Below, piece by piece: positions 23,406-35,832 of a stretch of 64,000 bases of DNA. Position numbers and translations under genes: made by a program. Positions within the stretch are counted from its first letter, which is position 1, and each line of letters starts with the position of its first letter. The notes beneath the pieces were generated by a model. That model ran no database searches. It was not told the origin of the DNA and was given only the letters and a program-made list of their open reading frames with translations. Location of the stretch: NCBI GenBank assembly GCA_023375675.1, contig JALQBC010000012.1, positions 496,001 to 560,000 on the forward strand. Direction: 5' to 3'. The stretch is from Cytospora piceicola. Its lineage: Eukaryota > Ascomycota > Sordariomycetes > Diaporthales > Cytosporaceae.

Positions 23406-26400
23406 TGTACCTGCTGAACTTACGCGATTTATCTTTACTTAGCCTACCGGCGTATTAGCGTATAGTAGGCTAAAATATAGTATAAACACTATAAATAACA
23501 TTACGAACTTATTATAAGATTATTTATTATTTCCTACTATATATATATAGAACTTATACTTTACTTTTAGATATTAAGCGTTAATTAATACTACCGAGGT
23601 ATTTAAGTACTTCGGTTAATTAATATATAAACGTAATAAGCGATAAACACTTATTATATATCTACTTTACTTAAGCTGTTTATAAATAAACTTTAAGCGT
23701 GTATAAACTTTATAACAGTTCTGTTTATTTCCTTTTTCTACTACCTTTACTTTTATAAACGTATATTTATACGCCTTATTTATACGTAGTACTAATTAAA
23801 TATCTATTAATTATATTTAGTTCTACTTCTTTATTATAAGTAACTAATTATACGTATTAGCTATTACGTTTATAACCTAATAAATATATACTAATTATAA
23901 ATATAGTAGTTAAAATAACTATTTTTATTGTATGTATAATATATTCTCCGATAATAACACAATATAAAATAATATAAGTTAAATATATAAATAACAGATA
24001 TAAGCTAGCGATTTTAATAAGCCCGAGGTTATTAATATATTTAACTCTTCGACTTTTAGTTACTATTATAATAAATATATAGTAGCTTTTTTAAAGCTAT
24101 ATATAGACTAAATATATATAGGTCTTCTTCTTAACGCTAACTATAGTTAAGTCTTTACTTATTATTAAGCCGCTATTACGGCCGGTACTTATATTAGTAA
24201 GTTTTATATTAAGTATATATTATACTAGTATTAATTCTGTTATAATATTATAGCTTACTACTATTAACGTAGCCGGTTAGTTATTTAATATTATAAGTTA
24301 AATATATACTTATTATATTTAGCCCTTCCTTATCTTATTATTATTTTATTTAACTATAATACCGGTATATAAGTTTTTTAAACCTTTTATATATAAAAAG
24401 TATTAGCTAAATATATATAGTTATAAGGTCGATATTAGTAAAGGTACTCTCTGCGGTATTATAATTACCGACTAGCTTAATATTAGTTAAGTTACTTATA
24501 TTTAATAGATATAAACTATATACTTATACTTTTATTAGCTTCGCCGATATATACGTACCGCCTACCTCGGTATTAGTATATTTACTATTCTACTTATAAA
24601 AAGTATATATTAACTATTTATATTTAGTTATTAACCCTTCTTATAATAATATTAAACTTCCCGAGATTACTATTAATAAAAAGTATATCGTATTTATTAT
24701 ATTTATATATAATATATACTAACTTTATTTAGCGCTTTAATACGTTATATTCTTTACCTCGGTTAAAAGAACTAAAGCTTTTTACTAAAGCTTTAATATA
24801 ATATATATTATATACTATTTTAATATAAGCTAACTATATTATAGCTGTAGTTCTTTTATTATCGTTTACCTTTATAATAAGGCTAAGAATATTATATAAG
24901 TTTACGTTTTTTAAATATTAAATATATAAGTAGCTGTTAACTAATAGTAGCGCTAATAATAAGGCTTTCGCTTAACGCTTTAATACTAGTTTTTATCGCT
25001 TTATAAGTTCTTTTTTAGAATTATAAGCTAACTATATACTTATTATTTATATAATATATACTAAAGACTTTTAAAGCTTATAAGCTATACTTTGTTTAAC
25101 CTTTTATACTTAAATATATTTTACTTATATATTATTATCTTCTTCTTTTTTTTTTATCTTCTTTACTATTTTATTAGAAACGAGTATATATTTAGCGCCG
25201 GCTAATTAGTTTAATATCTTTTATTTTACCTTACTTTACTTTTATATATAAGTTATATTTTATATATATTAAATATAAGTTAAAGCTGTCGATCTTAAAG
25301 TTATCTTCCTTAATACCTTTAATAGCCGAAAGGTATATCGCTATAAACTATATATATATTATATATCTACTAATATAATATAAGAAAAGTCTAGAAAAGG
25401 TAATATTACTACTTTTAAAGGCGTTACTTTTAAGACTTTTAAGTTTAACGGCTTTAGTATATATATATAAGTTATTTATATACTTAACAGGTATAAGCTA
25501 ATATTACTATTAGCTAACTGCGTTATTAAAGCTAAGGCCGCTTTTTATAAGTACTTTAATCTATCTGCTTACTATATATAATACTAATACTATACAGGTT
25601 GTTTTAGCTATATTAGTAAGCCTTCGGCTAAAGCTATTGCTAACGCCGACTTTAAAAACGGTATTATTTAAGTTAACTATATACTAGGTATAAAAGTTTA
25701 AACTATAGATTTAGACCGATTATATTTAGGTTTCGACTAAACTATATATATAGGTATTATATACTAAGAAGGATATAGGTTTATATCGTTTATAACTAGG
25801 TTTATATTAAATTACTATATATTAATTTTATATATAGATTTAAACCGTTATTTTTAAATTTAGACTAATATATTTAGTTAATATATATATATTACCTGTT
25901 TATTACTAGGTTTATACCGGCTTTATATATAAACTAAAATCGATATTATATACTATTATTATATTAACTTTATAATAACTTTATACTACTAAATATTGTT
26001 TTTTAGTTTTTTTTATAATTTTTAGACCTTTTTTTTTAAATCTGCTAATTCTTTACGTTATAATAAACGGTCTCTTTCCCGACGTACGTTTACTATCTAC
26101 TACGCTTATACTTACTTTTCGAAGTTGTTTTTAAAGATAGTAGACGTAGTAAGGGCTTTTAATAAAGACTTAGCTAAAAGCGTAGATAAAGCTTTAAATA
26201 AAGCTTTAGATTAAGGCTTTAAAGATAACTTAAGTAGCTTTTTAAAGCTAGTTAACTATTATATTAATATTATACTTACTACCTGTTATATTAATATTAA
26301 GCTTAAATTAATTATATAGGTTATATTTATATTACTTTGCTTAATAAGAGGTAAGCTAGAAAGCTATATTTATTTAACACCTGTTAAGCTTAGCTTTAAC

Positions 26401-29400
26401 GTACTATTATTATTAATACTTTATAGTAGTGTTAAGACGTTATTTAATAGTATTACGTTAAAGGCTACTACCGATACTATACTTAAGGTAAGTATATACT
26501 TTTTTTCTATAAAAGGATTATTATTTAATACCGGTATACTCGGATTCGGTATATTATAAGTATTATTTAAATTAAACGGTTAAGCTAGGTTTATAGTATA
26601 CTTAATAGCTTATAGTCGTAGTCGTTTATTATTTTAATTAATATAATAACTTAACTAAGCTTAATTACTTTAGTTATATTAGTATTTTTTAACGCCTTTC
26701 TTTACTTATATCTCGTATAATTCGAGTTTATCGATAATATATACTTTAAGTTTATATAGTATAAGTTTAGTATATATATTATATTATTATTTATTATATA
26801 CTTACCGTAGTATAGTATAAAGGAAAGTACTTTTTTTACTAATAGCGTTATTATTTTTAAAATATATTAACTTATTAATATTAGTTATATTTTAAGTATA
26901 AGCTTTTTATTTATAATCGACTTTATTATAAGACGGTATAAAGGTAGTAGTAATCTATAAAACTTTTTTAAAATATAACTAAGTTATAAGCTTAAAATAT
27001 ACTTTATATAAGTAGTCGATCTGTCTTTAGTATCTTTTAAAGCTTTTTACCTTTTATAACTTATTTAGTTTATAGGTTTTTAAATATTACGAGAATTTAT
27101 AAGTAAAGTTACGCTTAACGTAAATAATATAAAAGACTAGCAGATACTAAAGATACTTTACTTACTTTTATATATCGTTTAGTTTATATAAATACTCTTT
27201 AAATTCTATATAAAGTTAGTATTTGCTTTATATATATATAGTTTAAGTTAAACTTATTATAAGCCTGACTTTTATTTATATTAGCTATAATAACCTAAAT
27301 TATATCGGGATTACCTTAATTAATATAATACTACTTCGTTTCTTTTCTAAAAAGGTTTATAAAATAATAAAAATATTTTTCGAAAAGTATTATATACGCT
27401 TTAAAAGTATAAAGGTTAGTAAATACGTAAATATATACGTCGGTATCTATATAATATTAGTATATACTTTATATATATTATATAAGTGTTTAACTTATAT
27501 TTATTATCTTTATTATACTTCGATATCGAAAAGAGATTAATATCTTTTTAGACTATTTTAAAGGCTAAATTAAATTAAAGAATTAGCTTTACTTTTATTT
27601 ACTATATCGCTTAAGCTTATATACTATATATAATTAGTATATATAGAACGGTAGCTTTATAAGTAGACGATTCGGGAAATACGTAGAACTTTTAAATCTA
27701 AATCTAATCGATATTCCTTTTCTGATCTATTTTATACTTACGCTATACGTTTATTTTTAAATTAGTATATTTATACTATAAAACTTAAAAGAAGTTTATA
27801 CTTACGATATAAGTACTGTTTAGAAAGTAAAAAAGCCGTTATTTACGAATTAACTATATAATTTTATTTTTAAAATTAAGCTTAGTATAGATCTAACGTA
27901 AGCTTACCTTAGTTCCGAACTTCTCTTATAGTTATCGGTAGATAAGATTTAAGATAAATCGACTTTTTTAATATTAGTTTATATTTAGTATAAGCTTTAT
28001 ATATATAGTATTTATATATTGTTAAACTTATTAAGTTTATAAAATTAATAGCTTAGGTAATATTGTTTTATATTTTCTAAGGTAAACGTATAAGAAGTAA
28101 AGGAGGGTATATATATTATCTTTATACTCGGATTAAATAAAATAAAGTATATTTAATATCTATTAGGATATAAATATTAAATTATACTTTATATTTTTAG
28201 TAGATAATTCTCTTTTATCTTTAAAAATAGTCGAAGCTTAGTATATCCTTAGTATATATAAAGTATAATATTAAAATATAAGGTATACTTATTATAATAT
28301 AGCCGTTATTATAGTATATTACTAATTTATATATAGCTTTTACTTAGCGTTTTTACTTTTCTTACTTTATATAAAGCCTATAAGTATAAAATATTAATAC
28401 GTTTTATTATATATTTAATAGGAAAGGCTATATATTAAAGCTTTTTATTACTCGAATATTAATACCTAATAAACTAAACTTAAATAGATATTAGTATAAG
28501 CTACGTATATATTATAAATATATTATATATATTATAAATATATATATATCTTATTTTATTAAAATATATATATCCGAATTTCTTATTCCGATTCTTTTAA
28601 GCCTTTACGGTCTTCTTATATTTAATAAATATACTAATTAAAAGGTGTTATATATAGGTAGTATATAAACTTTTATTTTAATACGTTAAATAAGCTATAT
28701 ATATTAGTATTATAAGTTAAATATATATAAAGTATTTAAAATAATATACTTTTCGGTATTTATTTTAATAACTATATTAACTAACGTAGGCCTTAAAGTA
28801 TCTTTTTATTTAAGCTGTTTATAAAGATCTTTTAAAATAAGCCGATCGAATTTATCGTATTTCTATATTAAATCTGTTAGATAGTATTAGTAAAGGTATA
28901 CGCTAGTATAGTCGAGCTTAGCGTAATAAGCTTAGATACCTTTTTTAAGATCTTCGTCGTTATTTTTAAGGTTAGTATTAGCTGTATATAAATAGAGTAT
29001 ATATATACGGAATATATTTAATAGTAGTAAGGGCGGAATAGTAAGCTCGGTTATTTAATATATAAGTATAGAATTAGATTTATAATTATAGTTAGTATAT
29101 ATTTTACTTAAAATAAGAATATACTTACTTTATTTTAAATTTCCTTTAAAAATATCTTGTAACTCTTTTTATCTCTTATATTACTAATAAACTTTATAGG
29201 TAGATTTATAAAGCGTATAGTATATAAAATACTATTATTGCTTATAGCTAGGTACTTGGAAAAGACTAAGTAGTTTTAGACTTCGAATATAAAGATTAGA
29301 TATTTTTTATTTATACTAATTAAAATCCTTACTTAAAGTAGTTTTTCTTATTCCTATAGAATTAGTATAAGTAATATATAAGTAAAGTATATACTTTATT

Positions 29401-30284
29401 TATAGGTATTATACCGAAGAACTTAAGAGATTTTATAGGAATATTTTATATATTATAAAGATTTTTCTTTAAGAAGTCTCTTTATAATATAGTTAATATA
29501 TATATTATATAAAGTTATATTATATTTAGTTTAAACTTATATACGATATCTATATAAATATAACCTTTTTAAAAGGTTCTTTTCTTATCTGCTAAATATA
29601 TTAGTCTTTTTTACTTCGTTACTCTTTTAAATAACGTATGCTTTCTGTTAAACCTTAATAATCTAAAATTAAGTGTTATAATATAGTATTACCTGTTAAA
29701 TCGTAAGCTTAGCTTAAGTAAAGCTTTTTATATAAACTATCGTTACTAGTTATACTATTATTATTTATATTAAGTATATATTAAGTAGGTATCGGAAAAG
29801 GTAATAAAAAAGATAACTAATAAGGTTAAAGGGCTAGCTAGTAGTCGTTTATATTAAGTATATATTAAACAGATAGTAAGATTTTTATTAGTTCGAATAG
29901 TAGTATTATACTATTAAGATAGTTTTATTCTACTTTATTTAATAGTAGTAGTAAATTTTAAAATATATTAAACGTATATAAAAAAGAATAAATGTTTAAG
30001 TTTTTTACTATCTGTATTATTTTAATAGTAAATATTATTATACTATATAGTTTTAGAATATATATATTATATACGTATTTTATAGTAAATATTTAATTTT
30101 AAAGTAGGATTATAATATATAATAAGCTTAGATACTATTATAAAGTATCGGTATAATATATCTTTTAATATAAAGTAGTTATAAAGTCGGCTATTATAAT
30201 ATATTAGGTTAATATATACTAGATATATATACCTTTATCGTAAAGTTAGCGAGATAAGCCTATCGGTAGTATAAATCGTGCGGC
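23406..30284. other. AT-rich, RIP-like interior of the element; no genes
   Basis: Nearly 6.9 kb of AT-rich sequence with no open frame of useful length in any of six frames. A short word (TTTATATTAAGTATATATTA) occurs near 29766 and again near 29859, so some internal repetition persists. Any original transposase gene has been destroyed beyond reading by eye. Confidence 0.85.
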
Positions 30285-30407
30285 GCCGATTACCCCCTTT
30301 TTAAAGCAGGCTATTTTACACCCTTTAAGTTCTTACGGGTAGGGTACGGAAAAGAGGGCCGGCCTATATTTTGGTGCCCCTGCGAACTTTTAGTGTACCC
30401 TAGTTGA
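30285..30407 (-). repeat. Right terminal inverted repeat
   Basis: Reverse complement of the left repeat with 14 transitions and no gaps. Outside it, at GAGCT, the inverted similarity breaks with a transversion, which helps to set the outer limit. Confidence 0.9.
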
Positions 30408-30703
30408 GCTGGAACGCCGTCGCCATAGCACTCGAAACCCGGGTGACGTCTAAAATTGGACCTGCACAAGGTTCTGTCCGCCGATCTGAATGTTCCCTCC
30501 TGCATTGTACCCTGATTGGGTTTTATATATATGTTGAATCCCAGCCTCCACTGCCCTCCTTGTATGTATATCACGAGACTCGAGTGAGTTTCTCCCGACC
30601 TACTTTTCTTCTATTTTGCCGTCGTGCGAAATAGGTCTGTCTCTCTTGTTTACATCACGCTGCTGCTTTACCCACCTGGCCCAACAACATCAAGACGGAC
30701 AAG

Positions 30704-32234
30704 ATGGTAGCTCCATCAGAGCCTCTGTGGCTTGACGTGTACAACACTCCCTACAGTAACGGATTCAACGTTGCTGCAAATGGTCTTTTCTTAGCCATCA
30801 TTTGCGGAAGTCTGGCATACTGCCTCGCAGTGTCGTGGAAGACACGGCGCTGTTTACCTTTCAGTCTCGTCGTCTGCATAGGCTACATACTCGAAATAAC
30901 TGCGTACGCTCTAAAGTTCCAATCATGGTATATCGTAAGCTACACGACGAACTTTGGACTGTCTCTTATCGCGCCTGTATTCATCACAATGGGGTATGTA
31001 CACAATTACTCAGCCCGGAAGATCAACCAGACGAGACTAAGGTGCTGACCGACTTGTCACCAGGATACATCTTTGCACCGCTCAGGTCCTCGCAACTCTG
31101 GGTGCCGAACATGCCGTCCTCTCGCCTGATGCTCATCTGCGAGTTTTCGTATGGACAGACGCCCTTGCCGCTGTCCTTCAGGCCATCGGCCTAGGTCTGA
31201 CCTTCTCCTCCGCAAAGCAGGCGGGTCCATGGGGTATCACATTGCCTGCACAAGCCGGGCCCGGCCAATCCATCATGTATGCCGGCCTTCTCTTGCAAAC
31301 TCTCGCCCTTGCCGCGGCATTGTGTCTCCTTGGAGTGGCCTACGTTCGAGCCGGGAAGGCGGACCGGAAATACGGGTACACTACATTCCACCGTGACGGG
31401 ACGGGATACGTGTCGCTGAGCCCCAAGCTCAAGACGTTCCTGGCGGTCTTGCCTCTCGCCGGGGTGTGTACGCTTGTCCGGTGCGCGTACAGGTCCGCCG
31501 CGGTGTGGGGAGGGCTCGGCAGCGATACGGCGCGGGACGAGGTCCTCTGGCTGGCCGCAGAGGGCGTCATGCTCACTGAGGCCATGGTCTCGCTGGCTGT
31601 GTTCCACCCTGCCATCTGGCTCGAGGACAGCATCCGCCGGAGATCGAGCAGCGACGACATGGAGCAGGGCGATGCCGGGACCTCGAAGCTGGGGAAGCGG
31701 CTGACCGCCGCGACGTTCGCGACGGAGATGGACGAGCCGCACGACCGGGACTCGAGACATGATCTGGATGCCAGCCAGGTGCTCTTCTCGACGAACCTCA
31801 TGGCGCCATCGGATGAATCGTCGCAGGGCTCGGCTTCGAGGAGGAGCTCGGCCTACGGGCATGAGCAACTGTACCAGACGAGCCCGTATGACCCCCAGGG
31901 CGAAAGCGCAGGGAGGTACTCCGAGGATATCACATCCGAGTCGCGGGGACTGTCACCCCTAGAGGCGGAGGAGGAGGAGTTCCGTCAGGAGGCCGAGTCG
32001 TTCATACAACCACCGAGGAAATCAAGCAAGAGGATGTCGCGGATTTTGCAACAACAGAGAGAGGCGGAGATGGAAGCGGCGGAAGCGGCAGAATCGGAGG
32101 ACCGCTTTGAGGTCGAGTCGGTCATGCTGCCGTCGAGGAAACCGAGCAGGAGGGATACTGTTAGGAGGAGAGACGATGAATTGGAGGATGTGGCACTGAC
32201 ATCGACTTATTCTCAGTCTGTCTATTCACAATGA
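30704..32234 (+). CDS. RTA1-like seven-transmembrane protein with long cytoplasmic tail
   Basis: RTA1-family proteins are fungal multi-spanning plasma-membrane proteins linked to lipid translocation and resistance to toxic compounds; the exact substrate here is unknown. Exon 1 (30704-30993) and exon 2 (31064-32234) are joined across a 70 bp intron (GTATGT donor, CAG acceptor), giving 486 residues. Hydrophobic segments run from about residue 25 to 285. Exon 2 contains GLLLQTLALAAALCLLGVAY and then the family block TLVRCAYRSAAVWGG followed by DEVLWLAAEGVMLTEAMVSL and VFHPAIWL, corresponding to the RTA1 'R-x2-YR ... E ... FHP' pattern. About 190 residues of charged, Ser-rich and Glu-rich tail follow, with KRMSRILQQQREAEMEAAEAA a likely coiled coil. 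This tail is longer than in typical RTA1 proteins. The gene begins about 300 bp from the transposon-like element. Confidence 0.82.
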
Positions 32235-32783
32235 ACTGGAAATGGGACAATAATCGGCTACATATGATACCCGGAGTTTTTGCATGGAACATGGTTTGGG
32301 ACTTTAGGCGGCTTGCACGGCACATGATTTTGTAAAATGTCATCTGTACAACAGAACAGAAGATTCGGATATACCAGGTCATCGTGAAATCGTTAAGTTT
32401 TTAACATGCGACTGTGACGTCTGTATTTTGTCTCAGGAGTGGGATAAGTAAAGTCTCTCCCTTCAAAGGTGGGAGCTTCATACAGTCGTGTAATGTACAA
32501 GTAATCCCCATGGGGTCAACTGTCTGTTATCTCCAAGGATGCCGAACCATCGTACAATCATGTCCAGGGCCCGCGGATAGATCTCGTCCAGGGATCTGCC
32601 CCTACTATCCAGGTATTGACCAAGTGGTTCGATACCAATGCGGTGTTTCCAACCCAGCCAGCCGACAATGTAATATTCGGATATCTCTGGCGTAAAATTC
32701 AAAGCCAATGCGTAGAGGTTTTGTATCTCCTCAACCCACACCACTACCACAAACCCGAGACCGTTCGTACCCCATCCACATTC
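32235..32783. other. Convergent region between the RTA1-like and Zn2Cys6 genes
   Basis: 549 bp between two facing stop codons; holds 3' untranslated sequence for both. No other feature seen. Confidence 0.5.
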
Positions 32784-35700
32784 TCAAGGGGGGTTGTCCC
32801 ACCCCATATCCATCGTTTCCATAGGCCCCATCTGAAGCATAGTCCGCAGGACCCCTTCAGACATGGGCGTCATGCTGTTCAGGGGGTCCCAACTGAAGTC
32901 GCCCGGATTCTCTCCCCCCGCAGCGTCGCCGCCCGTAGGTTTCCCAGGGGTCTCGGGCATGGTGAACTGCTGGTTTGGCGTCAGACCAGTAGCGGGGAAG
33001 TCACTGGCCGAGAAGTCCTGGAAGAGGGCGTCTATGTTCCTGACCGCTGTGCTCTGTGCCTGCCTCTGTTGGGTCTGGGGGTTGTTCACGTTGGTGGAGG
33101 AGGCCGGGCTGGCCTCGAAAGAATTTATCCCAGACCGGCTGCTCCCTGGTGCAGTCAGGTTGCCGCCGTTACTGCTTCCGTTGTTGGCTCTTTCCGAAGA
33201 CGATGTAGTCGAGTTCGGCGTCGGCCGGTCGGATGACGGCGCGGCGTCTGGAGAAAGAGCTGGGTCCACACTGCTTCCCTCGTTCCCAAAGCTACGTAGC
33301 ATGGCTGATCCAAAGGACGTCGAGTTGCCTGTTCGAATACGATCAAGGTATGACATAGAGTTGTCGGCCGGCCATCGCCCACTCAAGCTGCTGAAGTTCG
33401 GGATGTTGGTCTGCGTAGTGGTGAGGCTTGGATCGATTTCGATGACATCGTTTCCACTCGATGGGCTGTCTTCGGGTAACATCACGCGAACGCATGAAGT
33501 TTGACCCGCTAATATGCCATGGCCCTGTTGACGATGATCATCCGCACCCTGGGTCGCTTTCCCTGGCCATTGATAATTCCCTTGCTGCTGCTAAGAGGCA
33601 AATCAGTCAGTCTCGGTTCATCTCACTTGACTTCTTGAGGCGAAGGCTTACGCTATCTCCACTTCGTGGGAAGACTTCTCTCAGCTTTGGTATCCGCGTG
33701 CCAAGGGCTTCCAAGTCCACATCGAGTTGCACGAGGAAGGACTCCGTCAAGGGATTCCGCCTCTTGAGCGCTCCCATGGCCGAAAGGAGGAAGCGCAGGG
33801 AATCAACGATTTGACTGTCGTCGGGTCTGCTCTTCAGGTACTGCACAAAGACTCGCGCCGCAACGTAGAGACAGAAGGAGGTAAAGGGATTGACCTGACA
33901 GCAGTTTAGCACAACCATCGAGATTTGGAAGCGTTCATCGTCAATGACTGACCGTTGAAAGATCGATATGTGAGATCATCTTCATGGTGCTAGCAATCTC
34001 ATTCGCGGCAGTGATGCAACGGACCTTACTGTCGGCACTGACCGAAGAAGGCAGCCTGTTCTTGTCCGCCTTGAAAATCGCAGCTTGGTGGAGACAAATG
34101 GTCGAGGTGTGTATGCACATATTGGTGAATATGACATTAGGGTTCGACAGACCGGAAGGGAGTTTGAGGTGAGAAGGCAGGCAGAGGGAAGTGTTGAGCA
34201 GAATGCTGTCCAGGTTGCGATGTCGCTTCCAGAACTCACCGTTGAGATCATGATCTCGGTCGTCAATGTCCGGGCGATGGAGGTGAAGGAGATTCCGGCC
34301 AAACAAGCATGCCATCAAGACGACACCACCAAAGGTAGATATGCCTCCGGCGCCGGCTGGAGTCATGGATTCCGTCAGCGTCTGCGTCTGCTCTGGCCTG
34401 CTCATCTCGAATGCCTCATCCGAAGCAGGCATATTGGTCATGATGTCCTTCTCGTCGACGGTCATGGGCCATCCGGTGCCGATACTGGCGTATCGATCCT
34501 CAGTGAAGGCCATCCAGAATGTTCGCCTCCTCTCCTCCCTCTCGGTCCAGTCCCGTGGTGGGGGGATACACTGCTTGACGTCCAGTCCGGCGCCATCGAG
34601 ACGGTGAAGCCCCATCATCTGAGACAACCGTACAGCTGAGCCGGTACTCATCCAGGCCCTGGGGAAGTGCATCATCTTGAACTCGTACTGGGCGAGTAAC
34701 ACATGGGTTTGCGCATGTGCAACAGAGATTAGGTGCTCTCCGAATCCTTTCACATAGTCTGCTTCGATGTACTTCCTTGCCCGGTGATAGAACAGGTCTC
34801 TCAGGTCGGCATACTTTTCCACGACTGAGCATGCGAGTGTCCAAATCGCGTATCGAAGACAAACTGGTGGGCGTTGACTCGGTGCTCTACACAGCACGTC
34901 AGCGACTGCTGTCGATGGCACTCAGTAAGACTTACAAGTTCATGGCGGCCAGATAGCGATACTTGTGTATTATTGGCGTCGAGGGGTGGATCTTCTCGAA
35001 ATACATCTGATGGCTATGTACCAAAGTATATCAGTCTCGATCCGTAGCACAGCACAATAGGAGGAAGATATGAGGCTGTCTAACAATTCATCGATGGATT
35101 CTTGAGGTGGCAGAGGCTCCTCAAGCCCTAGCCCTATCATTTCCCAGGTAAAATTGCTCTGCACGGGTAGGCCGCTGAAATCGAAAGCATCGGCAGCGGC
35201 TTGCGGTTGGGGAGAGTTGTTCCCGTCGAAGTTCCACCGGTCCATGTCTCTGTCAGTAGCAAGATTGATCGAGGGATCATTAACAGTGAAGTTGGGGGTT
35301 GCCGTCGCATTGTCACTGATCTTGGAGTCAGCGTGTACTGTGATGGACGGCGCATCATTGGCAGCGGTCCTGGGAGCCGCGGGTGGATCTTGCGTCTTCA
35401 GTAACGTCTCGACTTGTTCTGCGATTTGTTCCCTAGTCAGCGTGTTTTGCTCTGTCCCGTGGCGAGGTGAAGGGCGACCGGTAATTGATGGGGGTGGTGC
35501 GCACTCAGTCGTTCCTCTAGAGCCTTGACATATCCGCGCTTGGGACCGCTTTTCCGTCGAACCTCGTCGTATGCGCAATCATGTCCCAACCTCTTGCACG
35601 TGCTACACCGTGGCCTGTTCCCGTCGCACCTGAGCTTCCTCTTCCTACATATCATACATGCCAGGCGCTTGGGCTTGGGCACGTCGGCATTGTTTGGTGG

Positions 35701-35832
35701 GTGTGCCGAGGCCAAACTCGACTCTCCGTTGTCATTCCCATTGGTATGTACGGTCACAGTATCGCCTGTCTCCTCGATGTCATCCATGGCCGCATCCGCG
35801 TCCGGAGAAGTGGACATGGCGACGATGTTCAC
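32784..35832 (-). CDS. Zn2Cys6 fungal-specific transcription factor, six exons
   Basis: A binuclear zinc-cluster regulator with a central fungal transcription-factor domain; the target pathway is unknown. Inferred exons are 35832-35505, 35418-35051, 35006-34936, 34886-33953, 33894-33652 and 33590-32784; all junctions keep frame, for 916 residues. The cluster Cys-x2-Cys-x6-Cys-x6-Cys-x2-Cys-x6-Cys lies at residues 59-86, followed by KSGPKRGYVKALEERL and, after splicing, KQVETLLKTQD, a probable dimerisation coil. The middle domain includes YFEKIHPSTPIIHKYRYLAA, LRYAIWTLACSVVEKY, PRAWMSTGSAVRLSQMMGLH, RDWTEREERRRTFWMAF and DRYASIGTGWPMTVDEKDI. After it come NPFTSFCLYVAARVFVQYLK and a Ser/Gln/Asn-rich activation-type tail ending MDMGWDNPP. 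The second intron (44 bp, GTGCTA donor) is the least certain. A shorter start at 35817 is possible. Confidence 0.88.

Larger units (their letters stand above)
23283..30407. mobile_element. Large RIP-degraded DNA transposon-like element with 123 bp terminal inverted repeats
   Basis: The two ends form an ungapped inverted repeat (23283-23405 and 30285-30407) around about 6.9 kb of AT-rich DNA. The outer edge reads TCAAC, then AGGGTACACTAAAAG at both ends. The interior is dominated by TA-rich words and has little CA or TG, while CG survives in places. That is the expected mark of repeat-induced point mutation (CpA to TpA), which acts on duplicated DNA in Pezizomycotina. Stop codons fill every frame, so no transposase can be recognised and the superfamily is unknown. 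I could not find a clear target-site duplication: the flanks just outside the repeats are unlike in direct orientation. The element lies between RRN3 and an RTA1-like gene without breaking a recognised gene. Confidence 0.82.
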
